Of a stretch of DNA of 64,000 bases, positions 53,499-63,509 are shown in pieces. Source of the DNA: Fen-671 sp963794745. Its GTDB lineage: Bacteria; Actinomycetota; Acidimicrobiia; Acidimicrobiales; Palsa-688. Below the pieces are notes generated by a model that saw only the letters and a program-made list of their open reading frames with translations, ran no database searches and had not been told where the DNA came from. Position 1 is the stretch's first letter. Each line of letters opens with the position of its first letter. The position numbers and the translations under genes are program-made. The stretch is taken from assembly GCA_963794745.1 (NCBI GenBank), contig CAWCEZ010000009.1:62001-126000 (forward strand), given 5' to 3'.

Positions 53499-54212
53499 CT
53501 ACGCCAAAGTGAGCCAGTCGCCGACCCGAACGGTCCCGGGCTGTCTTACGAGCGCCCCCACCGCCAAACAGCCCTCGCGCTCACGATTAATCGTCCGCAG
53601 TACGTCGAGATCGCGCCCGACCCCGCCTGCCTGAGCGCGCGTTGTCATCACGCAGCGCTCTAAACGCTTGCCCACATCGAGCGTCGCTCCGCCCAGTCTC
53701 ACCTTGGATCCCACAAGGGTGTCCTCGCCCTCTCCATCGAGGTATATGTTTGCCCGGAACCGGCGCGAGTCCCATGCCCCGATTGTTGCCATGGAGACCA
53801 ACGAGACCCGCGCTTTGGCGGAGTCATGGTACGCGCCGCTCGCCCCGTCCCACGGCGCCCACGCGCTGGTCGTCTCGTCCTCGAAATCAAGAGGGCTCTC
53901 ATAGTGGGGTGCTACCTCGGCGTCGGCAGACCGAAGCGTCACGCGCCGTCCCAGCCAGGCCGACAAAGCGTCGTCGTCGCGGGTCACCGAGCCGTCGGGC
54001 AAGGTGATGTCGACACCGCCATCGTCGCTGAACCGGGCTGAAGCGAACAGCAGCTCGGGGACCCGTCGCGCGGTCAGGCCGTAACCGGTGTTGACATCGA
54101 ACAGCGCGAAATGACGGTCCCCTTCGACTCCGACGGTCGTCACGGCCGCCAGTTCCAGCGGCTCGCCCTGGAGCGACTTGACCGGGTACCGCCACAACTG
54201 GGCTACCTGCAT
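53499..54212 (-). CDS. MOSC-domain protein
   Basis: 237 aa. The MOSC N-terminal beta-barrel starts MQVAQLWRYPVKSLQGEPLE, and GVEGDRHFALFD follows. The MOSC core contains the conserved cysteine in RLERCVMTTRAQAGGVGRDL. These domains handle sulfur or molybdenum-cofactor substrates such as N-hydroxylated compounds. Stand-alone. Confidence 0.88.
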   Translation of the reverse strand: MQVAQLWRYPVKSLQGEPLELAAVTTVGVEGDRHFALFDVNTGYGLTARRVPELLFASARFSDDGGVDITLPDGSVTRDDDALSAWLGRRVTLRSADAEVAPHYESPLDFEDETTSAWAPWDGASGAYHDSAKARVSLVSMATIGAWDSRRFRANIYLDGEGEDTLVGSKVRLGGATLDVGKRLERCVMTTRAQAGGVGRDLDVLRTINREREGCLAVGALVRQPGTVRVGDWLTLA

Positions 54213-54352
54213 GGCCGCACCCTACGGTTCCCAGACCACGGCTACAAGCAGATATGTCGAAGGATGCGGCGTAGCCGGACCGGCGATCCCTGAATGGCGA
54301 CGTCATGGCGAGGGACGGCGCGGAGGGTCGTCGACCAGGTCTGGCTCCTCAA

Positions 54353-55120
54353 TTAGTGGCGGCTCGTCCGAGCGGCTAGCGCCTGGTACCGGCTCATGAT
54401 CTGGTCCTCTGGCGTCCGTTCGCCTGTCGGCTTGGCGGCGCGGTTCGGCCAGCGTCGCGCTAGGCGCTCGCCCGTAAGGCTTTCATATGCCTCGAACGGC
54501 GCGTAGCTCATCCGCTCGGCATCATCGTCGGCCCCGTCCTTGTCGAAGGGGCCTGGAAGGGCCATTGCCCAGCCAAGCGGCTCGGAAAGGAACTGCTCGA
54601 CCGCGTCCCGGCCGAGTGTTATGACCCGGGCCCGGAAGCACTCGAAGCCATCGTCAGAGCAACCCTGTCTCAATACGTAGGCGATGTCCCAGGCAGGCCA
54701 CGAGTACAGAGCGCTGAGCAGGTCCTCCCAGCGTCGCGCGAAGCCTGCCGCGGCCTCAGGGCCAGAGCGCGCCAGCATCGCCCGAAGCCCTCCGGCCATG
54801 AGGCCCGGGCCGTACTTATGAGCTTCGGCGACGAAGCGCCAGAAGCTGTCAAGGTCGAGCGCCTGAAAGTCTTCCACGAGCCCGGTAACAGGCTCGAGAG
54901 GCCGTGGAGGTACCGCCTTAGGGGCGAGAGTCGACAACTCCACCCCGATGCCGCTGCGGCTCAACCAGCTCGACTGTGAGTACGCCATGGCTCGCCGCCT
55001 CAGCGAAGCTGTCTGCCCGACGAAAAAAGGTCTCCCATCCTCGGAAAGAACGTAAACGCCGCGGTTATCGGTGAGCCCCTTTGCCGCAGGCGGAATTGCT
55101 CGCTCGAATAGTGCCTGCAC
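54353..55120 (-). CDS. GIY-YIG-like domain joined to DUF4240
   Basis: 255 aa from a GTG at 55120; an upstream ATG at 55201 is possible. N-terminal NRGVYVLSEDGRPFFVGQTA followed by SLRRRAMAY resembles a GIY-YIG module (GVY...FVGQT...R). Residues about 95-205 match DUF4240 (LDSFWRFVAEAHKYGPG, then WDIAYVLRQGCSDDGFECFR). Divergent from the DUF695-like gene. Function unknown. Confidence 0.65.
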   Translation of the reverse strand: MQALFERAIPPAAKGLTDNRGVYVLSEDGRPFFVGQTASLRRRAMAYSQSSWLSRSGIGVELSTLAPKAVPPRPLEPVTGLVEDFQALDLDSFWRFVAEAHKYGPGLMAGGLRAMLARSGPEAAAGFARRWEDLLSALYSWPAWDIAYVLRQGCSDDGFECFRARVITLGRDAVEQFLSEPLGWAMALPGPFDKDGADDDAERMSYAPFEAYESLTGERLARRWPNRAAKPTGERTPEDQIMSRYQALAARTSRH

Positions 55121-55201
55121 TCCACAATTGTGCCCCCTCCCGCGGCCCGCTCGCCTAGGCCAGCGGGCAATACGCCCGTTCCCGTGGCATGATCCACCCA
55201 T

Positions 55202-56218
55202 ATGGACGGGGCCCGACGAGCAGCGATCGTCGCCCTGTGGGCCTGGTGGTCAACAAGTGGGGCGGCGCAGGCCGCTCAAGTGGTCGCATCAGGCGAGCTC
55301 GGCTCGTTCGCCGAGGACATGGGGGCCAGGCTGAGTGCCGTCGACCCGCGGCTTCAGTGGGAGCTGGCCAAGGTAGGCGTCCGTAGCGAGCACGCTCTAT
55401 GCATCAGCGCTGGTGGCGTGGCCGAGCTCCGCGGCCTCGCGGAACGATGCGTTCAGGCAGCGCCGGCCCAGTCCGCTGCTTGGGAGTACCTTTCGGCGCG
55501 GCGTGCTGACCCTGGCGCGCTCAGTTACCAGATGCATTTCGGCGATCGTGGGCTCGAGCTCTCGGAGCTGACCGTGAGCCTCGGTTTACAAGCTCGCCAA
55601 CGCCGCGTTGACGTCGTCGCGTACCATCCCGAATTCACCAACCTGGCCACCAACGCGCGGATGGCGGTCGTGTTCATGGCCCTCGACCGCTTGCTCGGCG
55701 AGGACGAGGTCGAGCGCTGGGTGGGGGAACTGAAGTCGTCGACAGAGCCGTCTGTCGAGGCGCTCCCTTTAGTGGCAGTACTCGACGCCGTTACTGAGCT
55801 TGAAGAGCGCGAGGCGGGCGAAGATCCCTGGGTCGAGCTCAAAGGAAGGCGGGGCGATGGTGCCCTCGCCGTCATCAAGGCTCGACGGCCAATGCGGTGG
55901 ATCGACCACCCGACCTTGGAGCAGCATTTGGCGCTCCGAGTCCCCTACAAGCCGGGCGGTGCCGACGGGCAACCCGACCAAACAGGAAGCGACCGACTGG
56001 GGGCTATCGCCGGAGACTTGGCGAACGCCATGGGCGAGGGCGGGCTACTGGTCGCAGATGTACGTTGCGCCGGCCGTTGTGAGCTTCATGCCTACTACGA
56101 CGAAGACGACGCAACCGCGGCTGCCGCAGCAAAGCGATGGGCCAAACACGGTCCCCGCGGGTCGCAGGGCGAAATGACCTATGACCCTCGTTGGCGCAAA
56201 GTGCTGTCTTTCAGCTGA
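55202..56218 (+). CDS. DUF695-like protein
   Basis: 338 aa. The central part HPEFTNLATNARMAVVFMAL, DRLLGEDEVERWVGELKSS resembles DUF695, and the C-terminal section (CELHAYYDEDDATAAAAAKR, ending YDPRWRKV) resembles RraB-type repeats that often accompany it. No signal peptide. Function unknown. Confidence 0.62.
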   Translation: MDGARRAAIVALWAWWSTSGAAQAAQVVASGELGSFAEDMGARLSAVDPRLQWELAKVGVRSEHALCISAGGVAELRGLAERCVQAAPAQSAAWEYLSARRADPGALSYQMHFGDRGLELSELTVSLGLQARQRRVDVVAYHPEFTNLATNARMAVVFMALDRLLGEDEVERWVGELKSSTEPSVEALPLVAVLDAVTELEEREAGEDPWVELKGRRGDGALAVIKARRPMRWIDHPTLEQHLALRVPYKPGGADGQPDQTGSDRLGAIAGDLANAMGEGGLLVADVRCAGRCELHAYYDEDDATAAAAAKRWAKHGPRGSQGEMTYDPRWRKVLSFS

Positions 56219-56447
56219 ACGTTGATGAACACGTCGGCCGCGCTCGCAGGATAAAGCTCGTTCCCATCTGCGAAACACGCCCATAAATGCCAAAGGATGT
56301 CTGGCGGTGACGTCAATCGCTTTCACGGAGCCGTCGAACTGCGTCCCGCGGAGGCTCGGTTCTCGACCCGATGTCCGGCTACAACCGACCCAAGGGTAGA
56401 GCTAACGCAATACACCCAGGAAGCTCTCGGGCATCTACGTTGTCTAT

Positions 56448-57641
56448 ATGGCCCTGTTCAGGTCGAAAGCAAAAACGCCCGAGGACCGGTTCAGCGACGA
56501 AGTGATAGCCCTGGTCCACGGCCTGACTGGTGCTCGCGCCGAGAAGGTTCCGGGGTTCGCCTTAGAGATCATTCGCCCACGCGGCAAGCCGATCACAATG
56601 TACCTGCAGAATGTCTATGCAGAAGCGTCCCGGTCCGATGAACAGGAGCGCTCCGACCGGCTGCGTTCTGCCGTCCTTGGGCTCACCAACCCGCCAGATG
56701 TACCGGGAACATGGGAGGAAGCAGCGTCCCGGGTACGCCCCGCGGTCCGCGCCGTGAGCTGGGCAGCGGCGGGCTCCTCTCGCGGCTCTACTTTGCTCCG
56801 ACGTCCGTTGGCACCGTTCGTGCAGCTCTGTTTCGCCCTCGACTACGAGACCTCCATGGCCTATGTCAAGGAGGAGAACGCCGATGCTTGGGGCGTTGGC
56901 TGGGACGAGATCAAAGGCAAGGCAATCGAAAACTTGACAGCTGAGGGAGTTGGCATCGCCGCGGCTGGGCCAGTTGTATCCGTCCTCGGTCCAAACGGTT
57001 ATGCATCTTCGTGGCTCGCAGCGCCGGACATCCTGCGGCGTGCGGTAGGGCACCTCGGGCCAAACATCGTCGCCCTGGCTCCGGGTCGCGACTGCCTTAC
57101 GTTGGTCGACCTATCGGCGACGGACGCAGTAGTCAGCCAACTGGACGATGTTTTGGACGCGTACCCTAAGGAACCGCGCCAGCTCTCACCCGTGCCCTAC
57201 CTGGTCAACGAAGCTGGCGTGGCCCCCTGGGCCCCACCTGAAGGCCACCCCGCCGTCCGCCTTGTGCGCCGGGCTACGCGGCTCCTCGCACTGTATGAGT
57301 ACGAGCGCCAGCGCGAGGTTCTCCAGAAGTTGATGGGGGAGGAAGTGTTTGTCGCTAGCTACAAGTTGCGAGAGGGCGACGACGGTGAGGTGTGGTCTTG
57401 GAGTGCCTGGATACGCGACGTGGAAAACGCGCTGATCCCTGAGACCGACCGTATTGTCGCCGGCGACAACGAGGACAAAACGGCTCGGTTTATGGTGAGC
57501 TGGGCAGATGCCATGGCGCTTGCGGGTGATGTCTTGACCCGCGAACCCGGGTACGAACCGCCACGCTGGCGCTACCGCGGGTGGGCCGACAAACCGACAA
57601 TGACGGCTCTACGGAGCAGAGCGCTCCCTTGGCCCTGGTAG
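56448..57641 (+). CDS. hypothetical protein
   Basis: 397 aa, intact, soluble. Begins MALFRSKAKTPEDRFSDEVI; later FVQLCFALDYETSMAYVKEE and SWSAWIRDVENALIPETDRI. Composition and organisation recall DUF1444-type proteins, but I cannot assign a family. A 228-nt gap before it shows nothing notable. Confidence 0.6.
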   Translation: MALFRSKAKTPEDRFSDEVIALVHGLTGARAEKVPGFALEIIRPRGKPITMYLQNVYAEASRSDEQERSDRLRSAVLGLTNPPDVPGTWEEAASRVRPAVRAVSWAAAGSSRGSTLLRRPLAPFVQLCFALDYETSMAYVKEENADAWGVGWDEIKGKAIENLTAEGVGIAAAGPVVSVLGPNGYASSWLAAPDILRRAVGHLGPNIVALAPGRDCLTLVDLSATDAVVSQLDDVLDAYPKEPRQLSPVPYLVNEAGVAPWAPPEGHPAVRLVRRATRLLALYEYERQREVLQKLMGEEVFVASYKLREGDDGEVWSWSAWIRDVENALIPETDRIVAGDNEDKTARFMVSWADAMALAGDVLTREPGYEPPRWRYRGWADKPTMTALRSRALPWPW

Positions 57642-57816
57642 GGGTCTCTTTCCGGGTGGTCCGCGAGAACCTCGTTGCCAGCTCTACACACAATGCGTGG
57701 CCCGCCGGTTCGGAGGGCGGGTCATGCGGTTGAGTCGGGAATTCGTCCGGCAGCGAATTCGCCACCAGTCGTACGAGCACCGCCGAGGCTCAGCGGACAA
57801 CGGCCCAAAAGCGCGG

Positions 57817-58959
57817 CTAACGCGACGTGGGCACGTCGAAGCCGTCGGGCATCTCCGACCTTGGCCAGTTGAGGAGCCGCTCGGCTTGGGTGCAGGCGAA
57901 GCGGTCGGTCATGCCGGCTACGTAGGTCACCGCTGCGCGAGCTAGGTCTTCGTCACTTCCCGGCACCGTCGCCCCGGGCAGGTCGCCAGGGTGCTTCGCG
58001 TAGTGCTCTACGAGCGCGCTGAGCATGCGGTGGACGGCGCGGGCCTGGCCGGCCGAGTCGGGACGGAGGTAGATGCGCTCGTAGTCCCATGAGCGGAGCG
58101 CAGCTAGCGCCTCTGCCATATCGGTGCTGAGCCCGATGGCCGAATTGTGCTGGCTCGTGACGACCACGTCGGTGATGAACGCGTTGAGCTGTCGAGATCT
58201 CGTTGAGCCGGCGCGCTCCACGACAGTCTTCGGTAGGTCGCTGAGGTCGACAATGCCGGCGCGGCCCGCGTCCTCGGCATCGTGGGTCGCATAGGCCATC
58301 CTGTCGGCCAGGGCGCACACTTCTCCTTCGGGAGTGGCCGGGGCGGGGCGGGACCAGCTGTGGTTGCGGATGCCGTCACTGACTTCGTAGGTCAGGTTGA
58401 GCCCTGCCAAGGTGATGTCGGCGCCCCATGGGGCATGGTCGAACCCACCGGGCACGAGCGGGTCGAGAGCGTCCTCGCTTGCATGCCCGAACGGGCCGTG
58501 GCCGCAATCGTGGCCAAGTGCGACAGCTTCTGCCAGGGCGACATTGAGGCGTAACGCGCTCGCGATCGCCCGGGCAACCTGAGCAACTTCGAGGGCATGT
58601 GTGAGCCGGGTCCTCTGGTGGTCGTCGGGGAAAATGAAGACCTGAGTCTTGCCGGCCAGGCGTCGAAAGGCCGTTGCCTCGTGCAGGATCCGGTCGCGAT
58701 CGCGCTCGAAGCATGTCCGCCAAGGGTCGGGGCTCTCGTCGCGCGGGCGGTTGCCGGCCCCTCGCGAGCGGGTTGCCCCGGGCGCCATGAAGTCGCTTTC
58801 CGCTCCCTCTCGCGCTTCCCGGTCGAGGATCTTGACGTCGCCGACCTCAAATGCAGTCCCGGCGTGCGCCTGGCGCATCCCGGCCACCTCGGAGCGGTGC
58901 CCGTGCATAGTGCTTGCCCATCGCCGAGCACGGTCCGTCAGTTCGTCGTCGGCCCGCAC
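57817..58959 (-). CDS. dgt: de oxyguanosinetriphosphate triphosphohydrolase-like protein (dGTPase)
   Basis: 380 aa. HD-domain metal site: RTRLTHALEVAQVARAIASA, then ALGHDCGHGPFGHASEDALD, with the RRLAGKTQVF region before it that is typical of Dgt proteins. Hydrolyses dNTPs to nucleoside and triphosphate. In actinobacteria dgt is usually near dnaG; no primase lies in this window. Confidence 0.9.
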   Translation of the reverse strand: MRADDELTDRARRWASTMHGHRSEVAGMRQAHAGTAFEVGDVKILDREAREGAESDFMAPGATRSRGAGNRPRDESPDPWRTCFERDRDRILHEATAFRRLAGKTQVFIFPDDHQRTRLTHALEVAQVARAIASALRLNVALAEAVALGHDCGHGPFGHASEDALDPLVPGGFDHAPWGADITLAGLNLTYEVSDGIRNHSWSRPAPATPEGEVCALADRMAYATHDAEDAGRAGIVDLSDLPKTVVERAGSTRSRQLNAFITDVVVTSQHNSAIGLSTDMAEALAALRSWDYERIYLRPDSAGQARAVHRMLSALVEHYAKHPGDLPGATVPGSDEDLARAAVTYVAGMTDRFACTQAERLLNWPRSEMPDGFDVPTSR

Positions 58960-59041
58960 GGTTACACGCTACAGAGGGGGAGGGACCGTTCTGGTGGGTA
59001 ACATGATCCGCACTCAGCTGTCGAGATAGGAGAAGAGCAAC

Positions 59042-59281
59042 GTGGACGTCCGCATCGGCGTTACGCAGTCGCCCCGGGAGATCGAAGTCGAGCTGGCGGA
59101 CAACACCAGCGCAGATGACCTGGTCGCCAAGATCGATGCGGCCGTCTCCAAGGCGACGGGCATGCTCTGGCTCACCGACAAACGGGGCCGGCGTGTCGGG
59201 ATCCAGGCCGCCAAACTGGCCTACGTTGAGCTGGACAGTGGCGGCGAGAGCCGCCGCGTGGGCTTCGGGGCGGCCGTCTGA
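59042..59281 (+). CDS. DUF3107 protein
   Basis: 79 aa, GTG start 59042 after AGGAG. MDVRIGVTQSPREIEVELAD, then MLWLTDKRGRRVGIQAAKLA, matches DUF3107, a small conserved actinobacterial protein of unknown function. Confidence 0.88.
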   Translation: MDVRIGVTQSPREIEVELADNTSADDLVAKIDAAVSKATGMLWLTDKRGRRVGIQAAKLAYVELDSGGESRRVGFGAAV

Positions 59282-59311
59282 GGTGGCCGCCTGACCGGCG
59301 TGACGAGCTGA

Positions 59312-60274
59312 GTGGCTGAGCTGCTCGACCACAAGCTCCTGTTCGTGACCGGCAAGGGCGGTGTTGGAAAGACGACGATCACTGCTGGGCTCGGTCTCCT
59401 GGCGGCGAGCAAGGGCAAGCGGACGTTGGTGTGCGAGCTGGACGCCAAAGGTGACCTCGCTTCCAGTTTTGAGACGGGCCCGACAAGGTTCGAAGAACGC
59501 GAGGTTGCTCCAGGGCTCTGGGCAATGTCCATGGACACCGAGGCCTCGCTTCGCCAATACCTGTTGCTCCAGCTGAGGCTGCCGAGGGCTTTGCGCATTG
59601 GGGCGATTGCGAGGATGTTCGATTTCGTCGCGCAGGCCGCACCGGGTGCCCGCGAGATCGTGACCATCGGGAAATTGTGCTGGGAGGTCCGCGAACGCCA
59701 TTACGACCTGGTGATCGTGGACGCTGTCGCCACCGGGCACATGATCGGCCAGCTTGCCGCTCCCCAGGCCATCAACCGTTTGGTGCAGGTTGGCCCGGTG
59801 CGCCAACAAACCGGGTGGATGCTCGAAATCCTCTCGGACCGGGCGACCACTGGAGTGCTTGTCGTGGCCACCCCCGAAGAGATGCCGGTCACTGAGACGA
59901 TCGAGTTCGTTGGCCGCCTGAAGACCGAGACGACGGTCGGGTTGGCAGGGGTCGTGGTGAACCGTGTGCTGCCGGAGCTTTTCGGGACGAGGGAGGAGAA
60001 GGCCTTCGAGGCGGTCTGCGCACCAGGCTCCCGTGACCTGGTAGCCGGGGCTATCGGCGGCCGCCCTGAGCCACTGCTCGAAGCGGCACGCTTGATGGTC
60101 AGGATGCGCCGTTCGCGGGCTGCTCATTTGGAGCGCTTGCGAGAAGCGATCGGGTCGGGCACGTCGCGCGAGCGGACCGAACTGCTTTATGTGCCTTACC
60201 TTTTCTTGAGGACCTACGGGCTGCGTTCCACTCGGCAAGTCGCGGCAGCACTTGCCGCGGAGCTGGAAAACTGA
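59312..60274 (+). CDS. ArsA/Get3-like ATPase, first of a tandem pair
   Basis: 320 aa. Deviant Walker A FVTGKGGVGKTTITAGLG, LVCELDAKGDLAS, and DLVIVDAVATGHMIGQL. Members are soluble ATPases related to the anion pump ATPase and to tail-anchor targeting factors. In actinobacteria they occur in pairs as here, probably forming a heterodimer. No arsenic genes are nearby. Confidence 0.88.
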   Translation: MAELLDHKLLFVTGKGGVGKTTITAGLGLLAASKGKRTLVCELDAKGDLASSFETGPTRFEEREVAPGLWAMSMDTEASLRQYLLLQLRLPRALRIGAIARMFDFVAQAAPGAREIVTIGKLCWEVRERHYDLVIVDAVATGHMIGQLAAPQAINRLVQVGPVRQQTGWMLEILSDRATTGVLVVATPEEMPVTETIEFVGRLKTETTVGLAGVVVNRVLPELFGTREEKAFEAVCAPGSRDLVAGAIGGRPEPLLEAARLMVRMRRSRAAHLERLREAIGSGTSRERTELLYVPYLFLRTYGLRSTRQVAAALAAELEN

Positions 60275-61464
60275 TGGCTGCCAAGGAGGCGCCGAGCACC
60301 GTCGAGGCGCTGCTTGCGGCCAAAGAAATAGTTGTCGTGTGCGGGCCGGGTGGCGTCGGCAAGACCACCGTTGCTGCCGCGGCTGCCGCGATGGCGGCTT
60401 GCCATCAGGGTGGCAAAGTACTCGTGGTCACGGTGGACCCTGCGCGTCGGCTGGCGCAGGCGCTCGGCCTGGGCAGGGCATCGGGTGGCCTCGAGCGCGT
60501 GCCGCCGAAGGCTTTTGCCGCTGCCGGCGTCGTGCCCCGTGGCGAGCTCTGGGCGGAGATGCTCGACACAAAGAAGAGCTGGGACGCTTTGGTGGCCCGT
60601 CATGCCCCGGACGCAGCGACGGCTCAGCGCATCCTTGACAACCCGATTTACCAAAATATCTCCGGCCATTTCGTCCAGAGCCACGATTACATAGCGGTGG
60701 AGCGCCTCTATGAGCTTCATTCAGAGGGGAGCTATGACTTGATCGTGGTCGATACACCTCCCACTCGCAACGCCATTGATTTCCTGCTCGCACCGCAACG
60801 TATGGCGGAGTTCTTCAGTTCGAGGTTGCTGCGCTTGCTGACGGTGCCGTACCGGATGCGCTTCGCCGACGTCGCCTCGAAGCCTTTTTACTATGTCGCG
60901 GACAGGATCCTCGGTTCTCAATTTCTCCAGGACATGGCTGAGTTCTTCATACTTTTCCAGACCCTGTCGGAGGGTTTCGTTGCGCGAGCCAAGGAGGTAG
61001 AGCGTCTCCTGGCAGACCGGCGGACGACTTTTATCGTTGTGAGCACTCTCGAAACGGTCCCGGTGCGCGAGGCGGAGGCTTTCATGGGCCTGCTGCCAGA
61101 GAGAGGGTTGCACCTGGGGGGATTGGTGCTCAACAGGGTGCTCCCCGCGTACTTGCTAGAGCCAGGCTTGGCAGAGCGAGCGGGCCGGCTCTCCGCCGGG
61201 GCGGGCGACCTCGCCAACGCCCTCTGCGCGAACACAGGCCCGATCGCGGGGGCCGACCCGGGACTGGTCGAACGCGTGCTGGCGGAGGTCGGCACCAATT
61301 TCAACAACATTGGAGTGGTGGCCAAAAGGGAGGCGAGCCAGCGCTCTGAGCTTGCCCGCCTGCCGAGCGTCGTAGCGAGCGTGCCCGAGCTCGAAGACGA
61401 TGTCCACGACCTGGGTGGCGTGCTCGAACTGGGCCGCCATATATGGTCGTGGGACAAGTCTTAG
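60274..61464 (+). CDS. ArsA/Get3-like ATPase, second of the pair
   Basis: 396 aa; its ATG overlaps the stop of the first copy. Walker A VVCGPGGVGKTTVAAAAAAM, VLVVTVDPARRLAQALGLG, and YDLIVVDTPPTRNAIDFL. Co-translation with the first copy supports a heteromeric complex. Confidence 0.9.
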   Translation: MAAKEAPSTVEALLAAKEIVVVCGPGGVGKTTVAAAAAAMAACHQGGKVLVVTVDPARRLAQALGLGRASGGLERVPPKAFAAAGVVPRGELWAEMLDTKKSWDALVARHAPDAATAQRILDNPIYQNISGHFVQSHDYIAVERLYELHSEGSYDLIVVDTPPTRNAIDFLLAPQRMAEFFSSRLLRLLTVPYRMRFADVASKPFYYVADRILGSQFLQDMAEFFILFQTLSEGFVARAKEVERLLADRRTTFIVVSTLETVPVREAEAFMGLLPERGLHLGGLVLNRVLPAYLLEPGLAERAGRLSAGAGDLANALCANTGPIAGADPGLVERVLAEVGTNFNNIGVVAKREASQRSELARLPSVVASVPELEDDVHDLGGVLELGRHIWSWDKS

Positions 61465-61500
61465 TAGTCGCGGGCAACGAACGACGATTGGAGGTGAGAG

Positions 61501-63018
61501 GTGGCAACACTGGCCGAGCTTGTCCGGGACAGGGCCAACGTGTCGGGGCCTGTGGTCGAGCACCTGCAACGGCTGGTCGGCTCATGGGGGATCCTCTCGG
61601 ACCTGTCCTTTTCCGACCTGTTGCTTTTCGTGCCCGCCGTACGGCCCCCGGGCACCAGTGCCGCCCTGGCAGGCACACCCGCCTCAGACGAAGGGCGCGG
61701 CTTTGTCGTTGTCGGGCAGGTACGGCCGACCACCAGCCAAACCCTCCACCTGGAGGACCTCCTCGGGCGCGAGGTATCTGACAGCGAGCGGCCGCTGCTG
61801 GCACGGGCGTGGGAGCTGAAAAGCGTCGTCGAAGGGGAGGTGCCGGTCGCTGCTCGCAGCGAGCTCGCCAGGGTTGTATGCATCCCGGTGCGCTTCAGGG
61901 GCGAAGTCGTCGCCGTGCTGACCCGGGAGGCCCCGCTCATCGTCGGCCGGCGCGCCGGTGAGCTCGAGCGCGTTTACATAGCCGTCTTTGACCGCTTGGC
62001 GAGGATGGTGGCGGCGGGCACCTTCCCGTTCCCGATTGACGAGCCGTTGTCGAGCGAGGCCCCTCGAGTGGGTGACGGTGTGATGACCCTGGACGCGGCC
62101 GCCCGGGTCGAGTTCGCATCGCCCAATGCCGTGAACGCGCTTCACCGCCTCGGTACCTACCGCGGCATCCTCGGCGCCAGCCTGGCCGAGCTGGGGATCG
62201 AGCACTCCCCGGTGCCAGCAGCCTTCAACGACCTGGTGCCGGTGGCCGAGGAGCTCGAGGTGGGCGATGTCGCGGTTTTCATACGGTGCATCCCTCTGTT
62301 GGACCAGGGGAAGGCAACCGGTGCCTTAGTGCTCGTGCGCGATGTCACAGACATCCGCCGGCGGGACCGCTTGCTCATGGGAAAGGACGTCGCGATCCGC
62401 GAGATCCACCACAGGGTGAAGAACAACCTCCAAACGATCTCGTCGTTGCTGCGCTTGCAGGCGAGGCGCGTGCCGAAGGGGGTTGCACGCCATGCGCTCG
62501 AGGAAGCCGAGCGGCGGGTCCGCAGCATCGCCGTGGTCCACGAGATCCTTTCGAGGGACACCGCCGACGAGGTCGACTTCAATGACATCCTCCCGCCTCT
62601 TGTGAGGATGGCGGAAGACCTTTCCAGCACCTCGTCGCCGGTGAAGGTGACCTGGTCGGGTGAGGCGGGAGAAATGGGCGCTCAGGTGGCCACGCCCTTG
62701 GCCGTAGCTTTGAACGAGTTACTTCAAAATGCCGTCGAGCACGCTTTCGTGACTGATTCCGAGGAGCTGCAGCCGGAGGTCCACGTCTTGTTCGACCGCC
62801 AAGGCGACGAGCTGTCCGTACAGGTGAAGGACAACGGCAGCGGGCTGCCAGTGGACTTCTCGATCGACAAGACCACGAGCCTCGGGCTGTCGATAGTTCG
62901 CGGCTTGGTCAAGAGCCAATTGGGCGGCAAGATCCGGATGTACAACTCCGGCGGGACCGTCGCCGAACTAGTCGTCCCTATCAGCCGGGCCGAGAGCAGC
63001 GCTCTGGAACGTATCTAG
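61501..63018 (+). CDS. pdtaS: PdtaS-like sensor histidine kinase
   Basis: 505 aa, GTG start after GGAGG. N-terminal H_kinase_N/GAF-like domain (LAELVRDRANVSGPVVEHLQ), a PAS domain at about 190-290, a HisKA_2 box with the phosphoacceptor in REIHHRVKNNLQTISSLLRL, and HATPase with ALNELLQNAVEHAF and VKDNGSGLP. No membrane helices. In mycobacteria the same gene lies beside whiB1, which agrees with the next gene. Confidence 0.88.
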   Translation: MATLAELVRDRANVSGPVVEHLQRLVGSWGILSDLSFSDLLLFVPAVRPPGTSAALAGTPASDEGRGFVVVGQVRPTTSQTLHLEDLLGREVSDSERPLLARAWELKSVVEGEVPVAARSELARVVCIPVRFRGEVVAVLTREAPLIVGRRAGELERVYIAVFDRLARMVAAGTFPFPIDEPLSSEAPRVGDGVMTLDAAARVEFASPNAVNALHRLGTYRGILGASLAELGIEHSPVPAAFNDLVPVAEELEVGDVAVFIRCIPLLDQGKATGALVLVRDVTDIRRRDRLLMGKDVAIREIHHRVKNNLQTISSLLRLQARRVPKGVARHALEEAERRVRSIAVVHEILSRDTADEVDFNDILPPLVRMAEDLSSTSSPVKVTWSGEAGEMGAQVATPLAVALNELLQNAVEHAFVTDSEELQPEVHVLFDRQGDELSVQVKDNGSGLPVDFSIDKTTSLGLSIVRGLVKSQLGGKIRMYNSGGTVAELVVPISRAESSALERI

Positions 63019-63021
63019 CTT

Positions 63022-63312
63022 TTAGCCGGCCCTGCGTTGGCGGGCGAGCCAGACTTTGCGCAGCTTACGCCGCTCCTCTTCGGTCGTCCCACCCCAGATG
63101 CCCGACTCCTGGTTGGTGGCCAAGGCGAACTCCAGGCAGCTGGTGCGGGCCTCACAAGAGGTGCACACGGTCTTGGCGCTGACTATCTGCTCGACAGCGG
63201 GGCCGGTGCTGCCGACGGGGAAAAACAGGTCCGGGTCAGTGTCCCGGCACGCGGCCTCCTCTCGCCAGTCCTCGAGATCCCACTCGATGCTTCGAGTCCA
63301 AGTTAAGGCCAC
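63022..63312 (-). CDS. whiB: WhiB-family [4Fe-4S] regulator (WhiB1-like)
   Basis: 96 aa, GTG start with AGGAGGA upstream. Four cluster cysteines: one in REEAACRDTDPDLFF and three in TVCTSCEARTSCLEFA. The signature GIWGGTTEEERRKLRKVW follows. It binds a [4Fe-4S] cluster and works with the primary sigma factor. Convergent with the PdtaS-like gene. Confidence 0.93.
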   Translation of the reverse strand: MALTWTRSIEWDLEDWREEAACRDTDPDLFFPVGSTGPAVEQIVSAKTVCTSCEARTSCLEFALATNQESGIWGGTTEEERRKLRKVWLARQRRAG

Positions 63313-63509
63313 TCAGTTTTCCTCCTGGCGTTAAGTTCTACGCAGCAACCGGGGGCCGCCCGGTCAGGCCCCGCAAGGTGGGCCGCGTCTCGCTTGTGAA
63401 ATTGTTCACGTACTTGTCCACACACAACAAAGGGTTAGAAGGCGTGCGTACAGGCAGTATAGCCCCGATAGTTCGTCGCGCAAGGGCCCCTGGGCTTTTA
63501 AGAATAAAG

